DNA from: Tritrichomonas musculus
Lineage: Eukaryota; Parabasalia; Tritrichomonadida; Tritrichomonadidae
DNA length: 64,000 nt
Assembly (NCBI GenBank): GCA_039105265.1
Contig: JAPFFF010000003.1
Span: forward strand, 7,874,001-7,938,000
Direction of reading: 5' to 3'
Shown: positions 18,986 through 27,535 of the stretch, piece after piece
Layout: the number at the start of each line of letters is the position of its first letter
How positions within the stretch are numbered: position 1 is the stretch's first letter
Position numbers and translations under genes: made by a program
Notes under the pieces: model-generated
What the model was told of the DNA's origin: nothing
Databases searched by the model: none
The model's input: the letters and a program-made list of their open reading frames with translations, nothing else

Positions 18986-19049
18986 GGTTAGAAAAATAGG
19001 GTTAGAACTAACCTGTTAACCCAAACCAAAAATAAGATGAAGGTTTTTT
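18986..19049 (-). repeat. 64-bp 3'-end repeat, copy 3
   Basis: Near-perfect complement of copy 1, ending four bases from the stop codon of the leftward 19054-19335 gene. Relative to that gene it has the same orientation that copy 1 has to the nuclease gene. Confidence 0.9.
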
Positions 19050-19053
19050 GTTT

Positions 19054-19335
19054 TCATGCTTCTTTCTTCTCAGCAGTAACCATTTGAGCTTCGCGAGTGC
19101 TCGCAGCGAATTGAGCAATTTTCTTCAATTCCTCTAGCTCTTGCTTCTTTCTTTGTCTATATTCTTTTTGTTGTTGTCGTCTGGCTTCAAGTCTTTCTTC
19201 AGGGGTATTATATTTACTCTTCCTGCCTCTTTTCGGGGTATCCATTGACGTCAGATTCTCACTTGACTTCGATTTGGACAATTTCTTTATTACTTCTGTT
19301 TTCTTGAATTGGTTTAGGTCTATTTTACTCGTCAT
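19054..19335 (-). CDS. Small basic Polinton protein, AT-hook-like (93 residues)
   Basis: ATG at 19333-19335 (MTSKIDLNQFKKTEVIKKLS). A Lys/Ser-rich N-terminus leads to TPKRGRKSKY, an AT-hook-like basic patch, then a long basic helix (PEERLEARRQQQKEYRQRKK) running into ELEELKKIA. The layout resembles the basic region of a bZIP without a full zipper. A DNA-binding or DNA-condensing role in the virion or in transcription is inferred from charge. It is the last gene of the leftward array, and the 64-bp repeat follows its stop. Confidence 0.55.
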   Translation of the reverse strand: MTSKIDLNQFKKTEVIKKLSKSKSSENLTSMDTPKRGRKSKYNTPEERLEARRQQQKEYRQRKKQELEELKKIAQFAASTREAQMVTAEKKEA

Positions 19336-19364
19336 TTTGATAAAAATAAAAAAACAAATAATAA

Positions 19365-19970
19365 TTACAGATCATATAATAATTTAAATTTTGTTATACA
19401 AACATTAACTCTTTTGTTATTAGTATCATACATTAATACGTATTTAGTTCCGCATTCCATTTCATTGATGTAAAGTCGTTTGTATGACTCGTCAGTTATT
19501 TTTAAATAAAATTCATCTTCATTAGTTTCTTCATTATGATAATAATAATAATGATTAGGTCTTAATTGATGCTTATTATATTTATTTATTACGGTTGATG
19601 CACTTGGTAATTTATCAACAAACTTGTATATTATATTTGAATTCTTTGTTGAGATTGATCTGTTTGTATTATTTTCTATATGAGATGTCCATCGTAAGTT
19701 TTCTAGTCTATTATCAGCTCTGTCATGATTGATATGATCAACACAAGTTAGATTATCAGGGTTAGGTAGAAACTGCTTGGCTATAATTCTATGTTTAATA
19801 AATGTTTTTGAATTCAACTTTAATAAAACATACCCTTTGTTATATACACTTTCTTTAACAATATATTTATTGTCTTTCCGCCTAACAGTATAAGGGTATT
19901 GGTTTAATATTTCATACTTATCTTCGAAACCGAGAAGTGGAACAAAATCAATAACCTGATCAGTTGTCAT
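19365..19970 (-). CDS. HNH homing-type endonuclease, paralogue 1 (201 residues)
   Basis: The N-terminal NUMOD4-like segment (FVPLLGFEDKYEILNQYPYT and VRRKDNKYIVKES) precedes an HNH core: HRIIAKQFLPNPDN, VDHINHDRADNRLENLRW, then a downstream Asn-rich stretch. This is the domain order of phage-type free-standing homing endonucleases. The C-terminal third (YYYYHNEETNEDEFYLKITD) is shared with the two other copies in this element (21511-22122 and 25816-26406). It stands between small leftward virion-type genes and interrupts none of them. ATG at 19968-19970. Confidence 0.85.
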   Translation of the reverse strand: MTTDQVIDFVPLLGFEDKYEILNQYPYTVRRKDNKYIVKESVYNKGYVLLKLNSKTFIKHRIIAKQFLPNPDNLTCVDHINHDRADNRLENLRWTSHIENNTNRSISTKNSNIIYKFVDKLPSASTVINKYNKHQLRPNHYYYYHNEETNEDEFYLKITDESYKRLYINEMECGTKYVLMYDTNNKRVNVCITKFKLLYDL

Positions 19971-20001
19971 TTCAGTAGAGGTAAAAAAATATTATTATAT
20001 T

Positions 20002-20529
20002 TTACATGTTGATACTGTATTTGAGACACAGATGATATTTGTTAACTAGTTCATTATATTCTTTGTTATATACTTGTTTGAAATCAGTACATACTTCTCC
20101 ATTATCATTTACTATCTTAATGGAATCTATCTTACGTATTGGATTAGCTTTCCCTGCACAACAGCCTACATCCTCATCAAGACTTATTTCTACCACTTCC
20201 GCCTTAATAATTGTTTTAATTATATTAGATAAGGCAGTAACAGGGACAATTATACAATTCTTTGATATTAAGTTGGATAATAATGCTTTGTCCTGGTCTA
20301 ACAATATTTTTGCATACGTTTCAAGTATCACGTACTTAACATCCTTTGTTTCTTCTTCTTGATTCTCTTCTAATTCAACATTGCGAGTGATAACAATTTC
20401 TTCTTTTCCATCATCCCTTTTGTTTATAATAATATTATTATTTATATTGCTTGTTGACTGTGCTGCTGCTTGAGGTTCTAATGAAACGTTCGCCTGCACA
20501 CCATTCGCTTGAGTTCTCTTCTTTATCAT
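20002..20529 (-). CDS. Polinton protein of 175 residues, unknown
   Basis: It starts MIKKRTQANGVQANVSLEPQ, followed by an Asn/Ala/Gln-rich low-complexity linker and an acidic stretch (VELEENQEEETKDV). A compact C-terminal half follows (YVILETYAKILLDQDKALLS and IIKAEVVEISLDEDVG) with two adjacent cysteines (GCCAGKANP). No membrane segment or catalytic motif is visible. Its place in the leftward array between an HNH gene and a Pro-rich gene suggests a structural or assembly protein, but no family is recognised. Confidence 0.5.
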   Translation of the reverse strand: MIKKRTQANGVQANVSLEPQAAAQSTSNINNNIIINKRDDGKEEIVITRNVELEENQEEETKDVKYVILETYAKILLDQDKALLSNLISKNCIIVPVTALSNIIKTIIKAEVVEISLDEDVGCCAGKANPIRKIDSIKIVNDNGEVCTDFKQVYNKEYNELVNKYHLCLKYSINM

Positions 20530-20557
20530 TTCCTTTCGAAAAAAAGTTGATAATCAA

Positions 20558-20986
20558 TTAGTAATGAATATTAGCTTGCTTAACATTAATTGGTTTAAAG
20601 TATCCAATCCTTCCTTTATTTCTTTCATCCGCTCTACCTTGTATTTCTCCTAATTTCTCTGGTTTCTTTAAGTATGGAGGAAGAATAGGAGCTTTGGGTG
20701 CTTTATCTTTCTTTAAATAATACCCTCCATCTGTAATGCTAACAGGTGGTTCGTGTAATGGTCTTGTTTTATGTTGATTACTCTTTGGTGGTTTGACTGG
20801 TTTGTTTTCCATATACTTTGTTGGTGGTCTATTAATTCTTGGGTTAAACGTAACTGCGTAAGTATTGTCATTAGAAAATATGCCAAAGTGATTAAACTCT
20901 ATTGTCTTCTCAGTCTTAGTTCCTTCATTAAACATTGTCCCCTCTGCTCCAACTGTTGTTGAATTGGGTTTTCCGTACTTATTCAT
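20558..20986 (-). CDS. Polinton protein of 142 residues, Pro/Lys-rich, unknown
   Basis: It opens MNKYGKPNSTTVGAEGTMFN and has Pro/Lys-rich tracts (NKPVKPPKSNQHKTRPLHEP and KAPKAPILPPYLKKPEK). Little regular structure is expected. Such basic, proline-rich small proteins often serve as virion core or cement components, but that is inference. It lies in the leftward array with 28 bases to the next gene downstream and 38 to the one upstream. No family is recognised. Confidence 0.5.
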   Translation of the reverse strand: MNKYGKPNSTTVGAEGTMFNEGTKTEKTIEFNHFGIFSNDNTYAVTFNPRINRPPTKYMENKPVKPPKSNQHKTRPLHEPPVSITDGGYYLKKDKAPKAPILPPYLKKPEKLGEIQGRADERNKGRIGYFKPINVKQANIHY

Positions 20987-21024
20987 TTCTTTTTCAAAAA
21001 AAATTGGTCAGTCGAGATTCCGAC

Positions 21025-21474
21025 TTACAGAACTAGCTCTTGATGGAGACCAATAAATAGTTCGGGTGTATTTAATTCATATTTCTTACGTAATTCCTCT
21101 ATCATTGTTTTAGTCTTTTTAGATGCTAATTCTATTGAATAATTGCAATAACTGTATTCCTCATAATTTTGTTCCTTATTTGAACCATTAACAAAAAACT
21201 CATTCATTTTATAATTAATTTTCCTTCTTGAGTTAGTATTTAATACTATGTGTTCTATATCATATTCCTTAATTTTGTCCGGATATATCCTCCATACGTT
21301 CTTGTCCGCCTTAATTGATATGTAGATGACTTTTGCTAAATATTTATTTTTTGAAAGTTGAATTGGATATCGATCACAAAGGATAGCGAAATTACTTTCC
21401 TTAAAATCTTCTGGGTGTTCGGCAAGGGAAATAACATTATTGATGTAATCATATACCTTGAATTGTTGCTCCAT
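21025..21474 (-). CDS. Polinton protein of 149 residues, unknown
   Basis: It starts MEQQFKVYDYINNVISLAEH and reads as a mixed alpha/beta protein with many charged residues (YLAKVIYISIKADKNVWRIY, then KKTKTMIEELRKKYELNTPE). No signal peptide, membrane helix or known catalytic motif is seen. I compared it by eye with adenovirus-type proteases, which Polintons often carry, and could not support that call. It sits between the Pro-rich gene and the second HNH gene. Confidence 0.45.
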   Translation of the reverse strand: MEQQFKVYDYINNVISLAEHPEDFKESNFAILCDRYPIQLSKNKYLAKVIYISIKADKNVWRIYPDKIKEYDIEHIVLNTNSRRKINYKMNEFFVNGSNKEQNYEEYSYCNYSIELASKKTKTMIEELRKKYELNTPELFIGLHQELVL

Positions 21475-21510
21475 TTTGTATGGAAATAAAAAAATATAAA
21501 TAAAATTTTT

Positions 21511-22122
21511 TTAGTCTAATCCGTATTGTTGTTTGAAAATATGGATGTAGAATGTTGTTTTAGTGTGGTTAACATCTCTTGTCACAATGAATTTACGTCC
21601 TCCTTTAGCTGTATTAATATACATAATTCTATAAACTTCATCAGTTATCCTTTGGTAAAAGATATCTTCTTCAGTTTCTTCATTATAATAGTAATAATAT
21701 TCTTTTTCAGCAAATACTCTTCTTTCCTTTTTCAAATCATAGTGAGTAATAACAATTGCTTCGTCTGGTATATTGTCTATAAATTCATATGAAACGCCGT
21801 TGTTTGATGACTTGTTTCTCATGTTCTCTCTTACTGAAACCCAACGAAGATTGCTCAAATGATAATCAGATCTATCTTTATTAAGGTGATCAACTTGAGG
21901 ACGATTATTCGGATTAGGTAAGAATTGCTTTGCTATGATTTGATGTTTGTTGATCTTGTTGCTATTAATACACACACTTGCATAACCATTGCTTTTGTTT
22001 ATGCATTCTTTGACAACATAATGATTATCTTTTCTTCGAATGGTGTAGGGAAAATCATTTAAGATCTCATAATCAGGATACTCATTTATTGTAACAAATT
22101 CGATTGCTTGTTCTTCTGTCAT
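21511..22122 (-). CDS. HNH homing-type endonuclease, paralogue 2 (203 residues)
   Basis: Same architecture as the 19365 gene: YEILNDFPYTIRRKDNHYVV, then KHQIIAKQFLPNPNN, VDHLNKDRSDYHLSNLRWVS, NKSSNNGVSYEFIDNIPDEA and the EYYYYYNEETEEDIFYQRIT tail. It is clearly diverged from paralogue 1 at the protein level, so the copies are not fresh duplicates. Its tail IPDEAIVI resembles IPEDAIKV of paralogue 3. It lies directly downstream of the probable major capsid gene. Homing within virion gene arrays is the inferred role. Confidence 0.85.
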   Translation of the reverse strand: MTEEQAIEFVTINEYPDYEILNDFPYTIRRKDNHYVVKECINKSNGYASVCINSNKINKHQIIAKQFLPNPNNRPQVDHLNKDRSDYHLSNLRWVSVRENMRNKSSNNGVSYEFIDNIPDEAIVITHYDLKKERRVFAEKEYYYYYNEETEEDIFYQRITDEVYRIMYINTAKGGRKFIVTRDVNHTKTTFYIHIFKQQYGLD

Positions 22123-22191
22123 TTTGGTATTTATGTATAGTGATAATAAAAAAATAAAATTAAATTAGAAAGACGCAATTATTTTTGTTAC

Positions 22192-23766
22192 TTAATCCCT
22201 TGAGGTCAGATCATAGTTCCCTAAGCGAACTAAAGGTGGCATGCCATTCGGTTGAACTAAGATAGATATAGAAGAATCAAATAAGAGGCATATTAAAGGT
22301 GGTGTTTGAACATCTTTTGCATATGTATTGTCACCTGTTTCTTGTGTTACAATTATTTCAAAATTGATTGGTGACAAAGAGGTTAATCCCTGTTGATAAG
22401 TATTATCAGTTTCAGTTGGGAGAGCAATAAAGAAACTTGTTCGGTCATCAGGATAATTTCCAATAGAGCGTGCGTATGGTTGGTCATTGGTTAATGATGC
22501 AACAACTTCTTTATTAAATCCACTCTGTCCTCCATTCATGTTCATTGCGTTCTGACAATATTCAAGGAACTCTGGGTATTCAACAGTTGTACCAAATGGC
22601 TTTGCAGGAATGTTTCCATACCCACCACAGTTTAATTGGAATAACTTAAATTGTGGATTCTTAAATACTGTGTGATGGGTATGCTTTTCTGGAAATAGAC
22701 AAAATATGGAATCAACAAAACGTGGAGTAATGGTGCAGGTGGATTTACAATTCGGATTCTTTAATGGAGCAGTAGTAGTATAGACAGAAAGTGTTTGGGT
22801 TGGAAATGTTAGTGGATGAGTTGGGTCAGCATATCTTTGTACTAGACTGGAATAAATATTATCTTCTATACCAAAACAAGGAATAATAGATGAACACTCA
22901 GTAACTTTATATTCAGTGACTTGAAATGTTCTGTCTTTTGCTGTTAGTACTTTATTAGTTAAACCTGTATACATAATAATTGGTTCTTTAATGGGTGTAA
23001 ATTCATTTGTGATGATTGGTAATGTGTAAGTTGAATTAACGACATTATTATGTTCGAACGCTTTTCCTGGACCCATTGGACAACATACCATACCTTCACA
23101 TGAAAAGAATAATCGGAGTTCAATCTTGCCTGCAAATGCTGGAAGGTATTTAATATTTGATAATGGTAAGAACCTTCTTAAATCAATCTTTAGGTGAATT
23201 TTATATGTTTTGTCTTTCCATCCTTCGGCCCAATCAACAATAAATCCTGTTCTGCTGCCTGAATTACCATTCCATATATCTTTATGTCTTGCCTTTGAAT
23301 ATACATCTGCTCTCTTTGTTGTTTCATTCGCACAACATGCAGTTAGAAATGATTCTTCGCAACCAAAGTTCTGGGTATATATCGTTATTCCGTTAGCTAC
23401 TATTTCATATTTCTCAACAGCATCTCTAGCATCCTTGAAACCAAACCATACTCTGTTGAATTGATATTCACCATCAATTGTTGCTTTAACTTCTTGTTCT
23501 GCCATTTCTTTAATCTTTACCTCCATGTCAGCTCTAATAAATCCATTATATATGTCTGCTGTATTGTTTGTGTTAGGTGATATAATTGCACTTGTATATG
23601 AGCCTTGAGGTATTGGAGGCGATGGAGAATATGATGTTTGTGGACTAATTGTGTATTGCTTGTTGGTATCTGATAAGGCTATACAATTATCAACAATATC
23701 AAAATAGCTAGCAATTTGGGTACATGTTTCAGCTGACGTCCTTAGTTCAATTTCTGGATTTAACAT
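22192..23766 (-). CDS. Probable major capsid protein of the Polinton (524 residues)
   Basis: The first ATG is at 23764-23766 (MLNPEIELRTSAETCTQIAS); the frame runs further upstream only without ATG. Size, all-beta look and position among packaging and small virion genes suit the double jelly-roll capsid protein of Polintons. A central segment (LRRFLPLSNIKYLPAFAGKI) followed by ELRLFFSCEG, and FELHNN-like FEHNNVVNSTYTLP, could be jelly-roll strands. The C-terminal quarter carries PTETDNTYQQGLTSLSPINF and ends near LVRLGNYDLTS. No motif is diagnostic by eye; the call rests on length and gene order. It looks whole. Confidence 0.65.
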   Translation of the reverse strand: MLNPEIELRTSAETCTQIASYFDIVDNCIALSDTNKQYTISPQTSYSPSPPIPQGSYTSAIISPNTNNTADIYNGFIRADMEVKIKEMAEQEVKATIDGEYQFNRVWFGFKDARDAVEKYEIVANGITIYTQNFGCEESFLTACCANETTKRADVYSKARHKDIWNGNSGSRTGFIVDWAEGWKDKTYKIHLKIDLRRFLPLSNIKYLPAFAGKIELRLFFSCEGMVCCPMGPGKAFEHNNVVNSTYTLPIITNEFTPIKEPIIMYTGLTNKVLTAKDRTFQVTEYKVTECSSIIPCFGIEDNIYSSLVQRYADPTHPLTFPTQTLSVYTTTAPLKNPNCKSTCTITPRFVDSIFCLFPEKHTHHTVFKNPQFKLFQLNCGGYGNIPAKPFGTTVEYPEFLEYCQNAMNMNGGQSGFNKEVVASLTNDQPYARSIGNYPDDRTSFFIALPTETDNTYQQGLTSLSPINFEIIVTQETGDNTYAKDVQTPPLICLLFDSSISILVQPNGMPPLVRLGNYDLTSRD

Positions 23767-23797
23767 ATTTTCTTTTGAGAAAAATAACAAAAGCAAA

Positions 23798-24352
23798 TTA
23801 AATCATATCAGAGAAAATATTATTTCGTCTTCTACGAATAGGTTGAGGTGGGATTACTGGTATTGGTCCCTCTTCTGATTCGTCTTCAAAATTGTTGGGC
23901 TCTTGGATGTATTGTGGCTGAGTAAACTGTGGATAATATGGTTTTCTCATTTGTTTTTGTATTACATCTTTTATCATTTTCTTCTGTTCTTTCTTAGCCC
24001 TTTCGTTTTTAAACTCTTCGCCTAATAGCTTTAATTGGTTTAGTATTTCTATATTTATTGTTGGGTCATATACTTGTTTTGGTTGTTCTTCAATTATTGG
24101 TTTTTTGGGTTTTGGTATTTCTTTTACCGGTTCCTCAGGTGGGTCGGAATTCTGACCAACAACTTTTTCTTCAATCGTTTCTGTTTTAGTTAATGGTTCA
24201 GGTGGTGGTTTTGTTAATGGTTGCTCTCTTCTTTTTACTATATATTTGTTTTCTTTTTTGGTAGGAAGCACATCCCAATCAGGGTCCTCACGACCATTAA
24301 GCCAGTTCTGTATTACTTGTAATCTTTTTGATCCTGTCAAATGCTTAGACAT
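23798..24352 (-). CDS. Polinton protein of 184 residues, Pro/Lys/Glu-rich, unknown
   Basis: It starts MSKHLTGSKRLQVIQNWLNG with a short helical head. A long Pro/Lys/Glu-rich middle (PLTKPPPEPLTK, EEPVKEIPKPKKPIIEEQ) is followed by a helix (LLGEEFKNERAKKEQKKMIK) and a Pro-rich, Arg-ended tail (PQPIRRRRNNIFSDMI). It is likely extended rather than globular. It sits directly upstream of the capsid gene in the same direction, so a scaffold or capsid-linked role is plausible but unproven. Confidence 0.5.
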   Translation of the reverse strand: MSKHLTGSKRLQVIQNWLNGREDPDWDVLPTKKENKYIVKRREQPLTKPPPEPLTKTETIEEKVVGQNSDPPEEPVKEIPKPKKPIIEEQPKQVYDPTINIEILNQLKLLGEEFKNERAKKEQKKMIKDVIQKQMRKPYYPQFTQPQYIQEPNNFEDESEEGPIPVIPPQPIRRRRNNIFSDMI

Positions 24353-24383
24353 TTAATTGATAAAAAAATCATTTTATTGAGTT

Positions 24384-24914
24384 TTATTGAGTTTTCTTTG
24401 TTTTTCTTGTTTTCTTTCTCTCTCTTTTATTCAATTTCGCTATATGTGCTTCTGCTTCGTCCACATATTTACTTCTGTTCTGATATATTTTATAAGCAGC
24501 TGGCTTTCTCGAATAATGAATGCGTGGAAAATCTGCATACATTACATTACTACCTAACGGATTAGGTTGTCTTTCTGCTATATTCTTTTCTAATGCTGCC
24601 TTTACTTCTCCTTCTTTTATTCCACTTGCTATTGTTGTCAATCCTTTACCTATACCTATTGCTGCTGGATTACCCGTTATTGTTCCAAAAGCTTGTGTTG
24701 CTCCCCCTACTGTATTTAATATTGGTGCCTTATTTTTCCAAGCCCATTTACCAGCTTTACCAACTGCACTATCGCCAATGAATTTACTTACTTTCCCAAA
24801 ACCAGATTTTACAGAATTCCATGCATTATTTATAAATTTCCCAAAAGTACTACCACCAGAATCTGGTGTAGTAGATTGAATATATTTTCCAGAATCGATT
24901 GTTCCTGAAGGCAT
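24384..24914 (-). CDS. Polinton protein of 176 residues with Gly-rich amphipathic region, virion-type
   Basis: After MPSGTIDSGKYIQSTTPDSG comes a Gly/Lys/Trp-rich region (FGKFINNAWNSVKSGFGKVS, KAGKWAWKNKAPILNTVGGA) and a Gly/Ala/Ile-rich, moderately hydrophobic stretch (NPAAIGIGKGLTTIASG). The tail is strongly basic (LNKRERKKTRKTKKTQ). Such an amphipathic core with a basic tail resembles the membrane-active or DNA-binding minor virion proteins of adeno-like viruses. The comparison is by character, not by sequence match. It lies between the packaging ATPase and the Pro-rich protein. Confidence 0.5.
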   Translation of the reverse strand: MPSGTIDSGKYIQSTTPDSGGSTFGKFINNAWNSVKSGFGKVSKFIGDSAVGKAGKWAWKNKAPILNTVGGATQAFGTITGNPAAIGIGKGLTTIASGIKEGEVKAALEKNIAERQPNPLGSNVMYADFPRIHYSRKPAAYKIYQNRSKYVDEAEAHIAKLNKRERKKTRKTKKTQ

Positions 24915-24931
24915 TTAATTTACAAATAAAA

Positions 24932-25789
24932 CTACTTTTCAAAGTAATATTTATTGGCGGTTATGTTCATAATAAATTTTGAATGAAGATCTCTATGCTG
25001 TAAATATTCTTTTACCGTCTTCTTGATATTAAGGTTGTTATTTGTTTGTTGAAGCAAGGAAGTAAAATCTTCTTCTGAGTATCCACTATAGCATATGATA
25101 TCCGTGGCCAATCTTTTTGCATTTATGTGTACGAATCTGATTGTCTGAATAGCCATGATGCAGGTAATATTATAATGTCTTGTCTTGGTTAATAGTCTAA
25201 GGAATTCAGTATTGTTATGTGTCAATAAATCACTTCCTGCACAGTCATCCAATATTATTAGTGTGTTATATGGGTAAGAAGAGGTTTGGTATTTTACTAA
25301 CTTATTGGCTATATATACTATTCTATCATCTATTTCTTGGAGGGAGTGCTTGTTTATAAGTCTTTGCATTTCTTCATTTGTTTCCTTCATTTTTGATAAT
25401 ACATGTTTAACCATTGCATAATATTTTATTTTTCTTTTGAGGTGTTTCTTTAGGTAATCCATCAATTGGGATTCATTAAGATATACTATTGGTGTCTTTA
25501 CCTCTTTACTCATTGCCTCAGCGGTTTTGTCCATTTTGCCACTTGTTGAACAGAATATTATTTTTTGATAGTACGGGTGCTTAAATAGACGTTCAGTAAT
25601 GAGTATGTGAGACCACAACCAATAACTCTTACCTGCACCTGGACGTCCAATAAGAAATATAATTCCATTCGTACTAAAAGGATAGGAAGGATGTAATGGC
25701 TTCATCAGTGCTGCCTCTATCTCTTTCTGGTTCTTCTTCATTGTCTTTTGGATTAAGGATTCAACTTCTTTCATTATTTGTTTAGACAT
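24932..25789 (-). CDS. Packaging ATPase, FtsK/HerA (A32-like) family (285 residues)
   Basis: The ATPase that pumps element DNA into the capsid in this virus-like group. Walker A is LIGRPGAGKSYWLW near residues 45-58, after a short N-terminal helix. Walker B is NTLIILDDCAGSDLL near residue 175, followed by LLTKTRHYNITCIMAIQTIR, the sensor-like Gln strand of FtsK/HerA enzymes. Length is typical for A32-like ATPases. ATG at 25787-25789, 26 bases downstream of the third HNH gene in the leftward array. It looks whole. Confidence 0.88.
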   Translation of the reverse strand: MSKQIMKEVESLIQKTMKKNQKEIEAALMKPLHPSYPFSTNGIIFLIGRPGAGKSYWLWSHILITERLFKHPYYQKIIFCSTSGKMDKTAEAMSKEVKTPIVYLNESQLMDYLKKHLKRKIKYYAMVKHVLSKMKETNEEMQRLINKHSLQEIDDRIVYIANKLVKYQTSSYPYNTLIILDDCAGSDLLTHNNTEFLRLLTKTRHYNITCIMAIQTIRFVHINAKRLATDIICYSGYSEEDFTSLLQQTNNNLNIKKTVKEYLQHRDLHSKFIMNITANKYYFEK

Positions 25790-25815
25790 TTATTTGTGGT
25801 TAAATGAGCCAATAT

Positions 25816-26406
25816 TTACTCTAAATCATATAATCTCTTGAACTTTGAATAATAGACCTGAACATTATTACCATTAATATCAATCATAAGAACTTTTTTC
25901 AATCCTCCTTTGTCTTCATTTATATGTAATTTTCTATACTGTATACCATTATATAAATAGAAAATATTATCATAATAATAGTAATTTTCAAAATCATGTA
26001 CTCCATAACTATTTACTTTTATTGCATCTTCAGGTATATCATCAACAAACTCATATATGACTCCTCTGGTCGATGATTTGTTTAGCCCATTTGTTGATGC
26101 AGATACCCAACGTAGGTTATCAATTCTATTATCTATTCTGTTGTGGTTTAAATGGTCAACATATTTTTTATTTTCGGGGTCATCATTAGGAATAAATTGC
26201 TTAGCTATCAATACATGTTTTTGAAATTTCTTTTGTTTTCCATTGATAATTAAATGTAATCTACAGTAACCATTATTTTCAATCCACTCATTTACAATTT
26301 TGTTGTCTTTCTTTCTTTTTATTGTAAATGGATATTGATTAAGTATTTCATAACTATCTTCGAAACCAATTAATGGAACAAATTCTGTAGCCAGTTCAGT
26401 TGACAT
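25816..26406 (-). CDS. HNH homing-type endonuclease, paralogue 3 (196 residues)
   Basis: Third member of the set: FVPLIGFEDSYEILNQYPFT, IKRKKDNKIVNEWIENNGYC, KHVLIAKQFIPNDDPENKKY, VDHLNHNRIDNRIDNLRW, then GVIYEFVDDIPEDAIKVNSY. The N-terminal segment is closest to paralogue 1, the post-HNH segment to paralogue 2. It is placed between the integrase and packaging ATPase genes. As in the other copies there is no intron nearby, so it would act as a free-standing intergenic homing nuclease. Confidence 0.85.
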   Translation of the reverse strand: MSTELATEFVPLIGFEDSYEILNQYPFTIKRKKDNKIVNEWIENNGYCRLHLIINGKQKKFQKHVLIAKQFIPNDDPENKKYVDHLNHNRIDNRIDNLRWVSASTNGLNKSSTRGVIYEFVDDIPEDAIKVNSYGVHDFENYYYYDNIFYLYNGIQYRKLHINEDKGGLKKVLMIDINGNNVQVYYSKFKRLYDLE

Positions 26407-26438
26407 TTATCATAGTGAAAAAATATATAAAAATATTT

Positions 26439-27524
26439 TTAAATCCACTGACGTATTTTCACAGGTATATTTTTCTTCTTTGACCAGTAATCCACTTCAA
26501 GATTAGATAGCTTTGTTGGAGCACCTTCTCGTAAATTTTTAGCCGGTATGATGTCTTCTGTACCTTCGCTGTATTTAATTTTATATTTGTTCTTTGTTGT
26601 ATCATAAGAAATAATCTTCTCCACAATACCTCTCTTGCCTCCCTTAAGTGTTTGTGCAATATTTTTGTTTTGTGTCTTGATTAACCTATAACCAGGGAGT
26701 TTGTCTATTGACTCATCTTTGGACTTAATTATAAATTGGTTCCCAGCCTTTGAATCAACTATATATGCTTCCTTGCTTACCTTGTTCCTGCGCTTCGAAA
26801 ATGGCTCCTTAGCCTGAATAATTCTAACTCTATCATTTGGCTTAAAGTCATATGGATTGTTTTGCGACTTGGTTTTTACATATTCTTTTTCATCTTTCTC
26901 TGTCATCTCGTTTGGTATCTTATAGTCCAATGATCTGTGGGGAGAATTGTTGTATGAATCTATTAAACTATCCATTTCTTTCTCATTGATGAACCTGTTC
27001 TCGCCTACCATGTCTCTAATCGTTCTCATGAACCTATTTATGATACCTAGTACATTATGATTATTATCCTCAGTAGTAGTGTAAACAATATTTTTGGTCT
27101 TCATCAACTGTAATACATCATTGGACAAGTAAGCAGCATCCTGGTCTGATGTTATCGAATAGACATCTGGCTCGTCCTCAAAAAATTTATTTAATGCCTG
27201 GGCTACCTCTTTTGCACCTTTCCCCTTCATTGGATAACAATATGCTTTTCTTGTGTTAATATTAATTAGCATCAAATAGTTGAGACCATCCTTTGTCTTA
27301 TCATTGATGAATGTGTCCATTTGATATCCCCCAGAGTGTTTAGAATAGATATTCATAAACTTTGCCTTTGGTACCTTTACATCATGTACTATCTTCCTTA
27401 AATAATCTAATGCGGCTTCTTCTGTGAATCCATATCGTTTTGCGAGTGGAACAAATTTAGAGGCAGATCTCCAAGGAAAAAAAGAATGAAGCTCATTAAT
27501 TGTCTTAAAATGCTTTTTGTTCAT
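26439..27524 (-). CDS. Polinton integrase, rve/DDE family with C-terminal chromo/SH3-like part (361 residues)
   Basis: The retrovirus-type integrase that inserts the element and makes the short target duplication. A short N-terminal helical part (AALDYLRKIVHDVKV) precedes the catalytic core. YQMDTF supplies the first Asp, VYSITSDQDAAYLS the second, and NHNVLGIINRFMRTIRDMVG the following helix; then comes YNNSPHRSLDYKIPNEMT, typical of rve cores. The C-terminal part is basic, with small-barrel character (FKPNDRVRIIQAKEPFSKRR and YKIKYSEGTEDIIPAKNLRE), the usual place of a chromo- or SH3-like domain in Polinton integrases. It is followed closely by the HNH gene in the leftward array. Confidence 0.9.
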   Translation of the reverse strand: MNKKHFKTINELHSFFPWRSASKFVPLAKRYGFTEEAALDYLRKIVHDVKVPKAKFMNIYSKHSGGYQMDTFINDKTKDGLNYLMLININTRKAYCYPMKGKGAKEVAQALNKFFEDEPDVYSITSDQDAAYLSNDVLQLMKTKNIVYTTTEDNNHNVLGIINRFMRTIRDMVGENRFINEKEMDSLIDSYNNSPHRSLDYKIPNEMTEKDEKEYVKTKSQNNPYDFKPNDRVRIIQAKEPFSKRRNKVSKEAYIVDSKAGNQFIIKSKDESIDKLPGYRLIKTQNKNIAQTLKGGKRGIVEKIISYDTTKNKYKIKYSEGTEDIIPAKNLREGAPTKLSNLEVDYWSKKKNIPVKIRQWI

Positions 27525-27535
27525 TTAAATTAGTC

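Noticed and set aside
17755-19030. Telomere-like GGTTAG/TAACCC words
   Set aside because: They are part of the 64-bp repeat core, not arrays of a telomere unit.
21025-21474. Adenovirus-type maturation protease call for the 149-residue Polinton gene
   Set aside because: No convincing His/Asp/Cys pattern and the size is small for that family.
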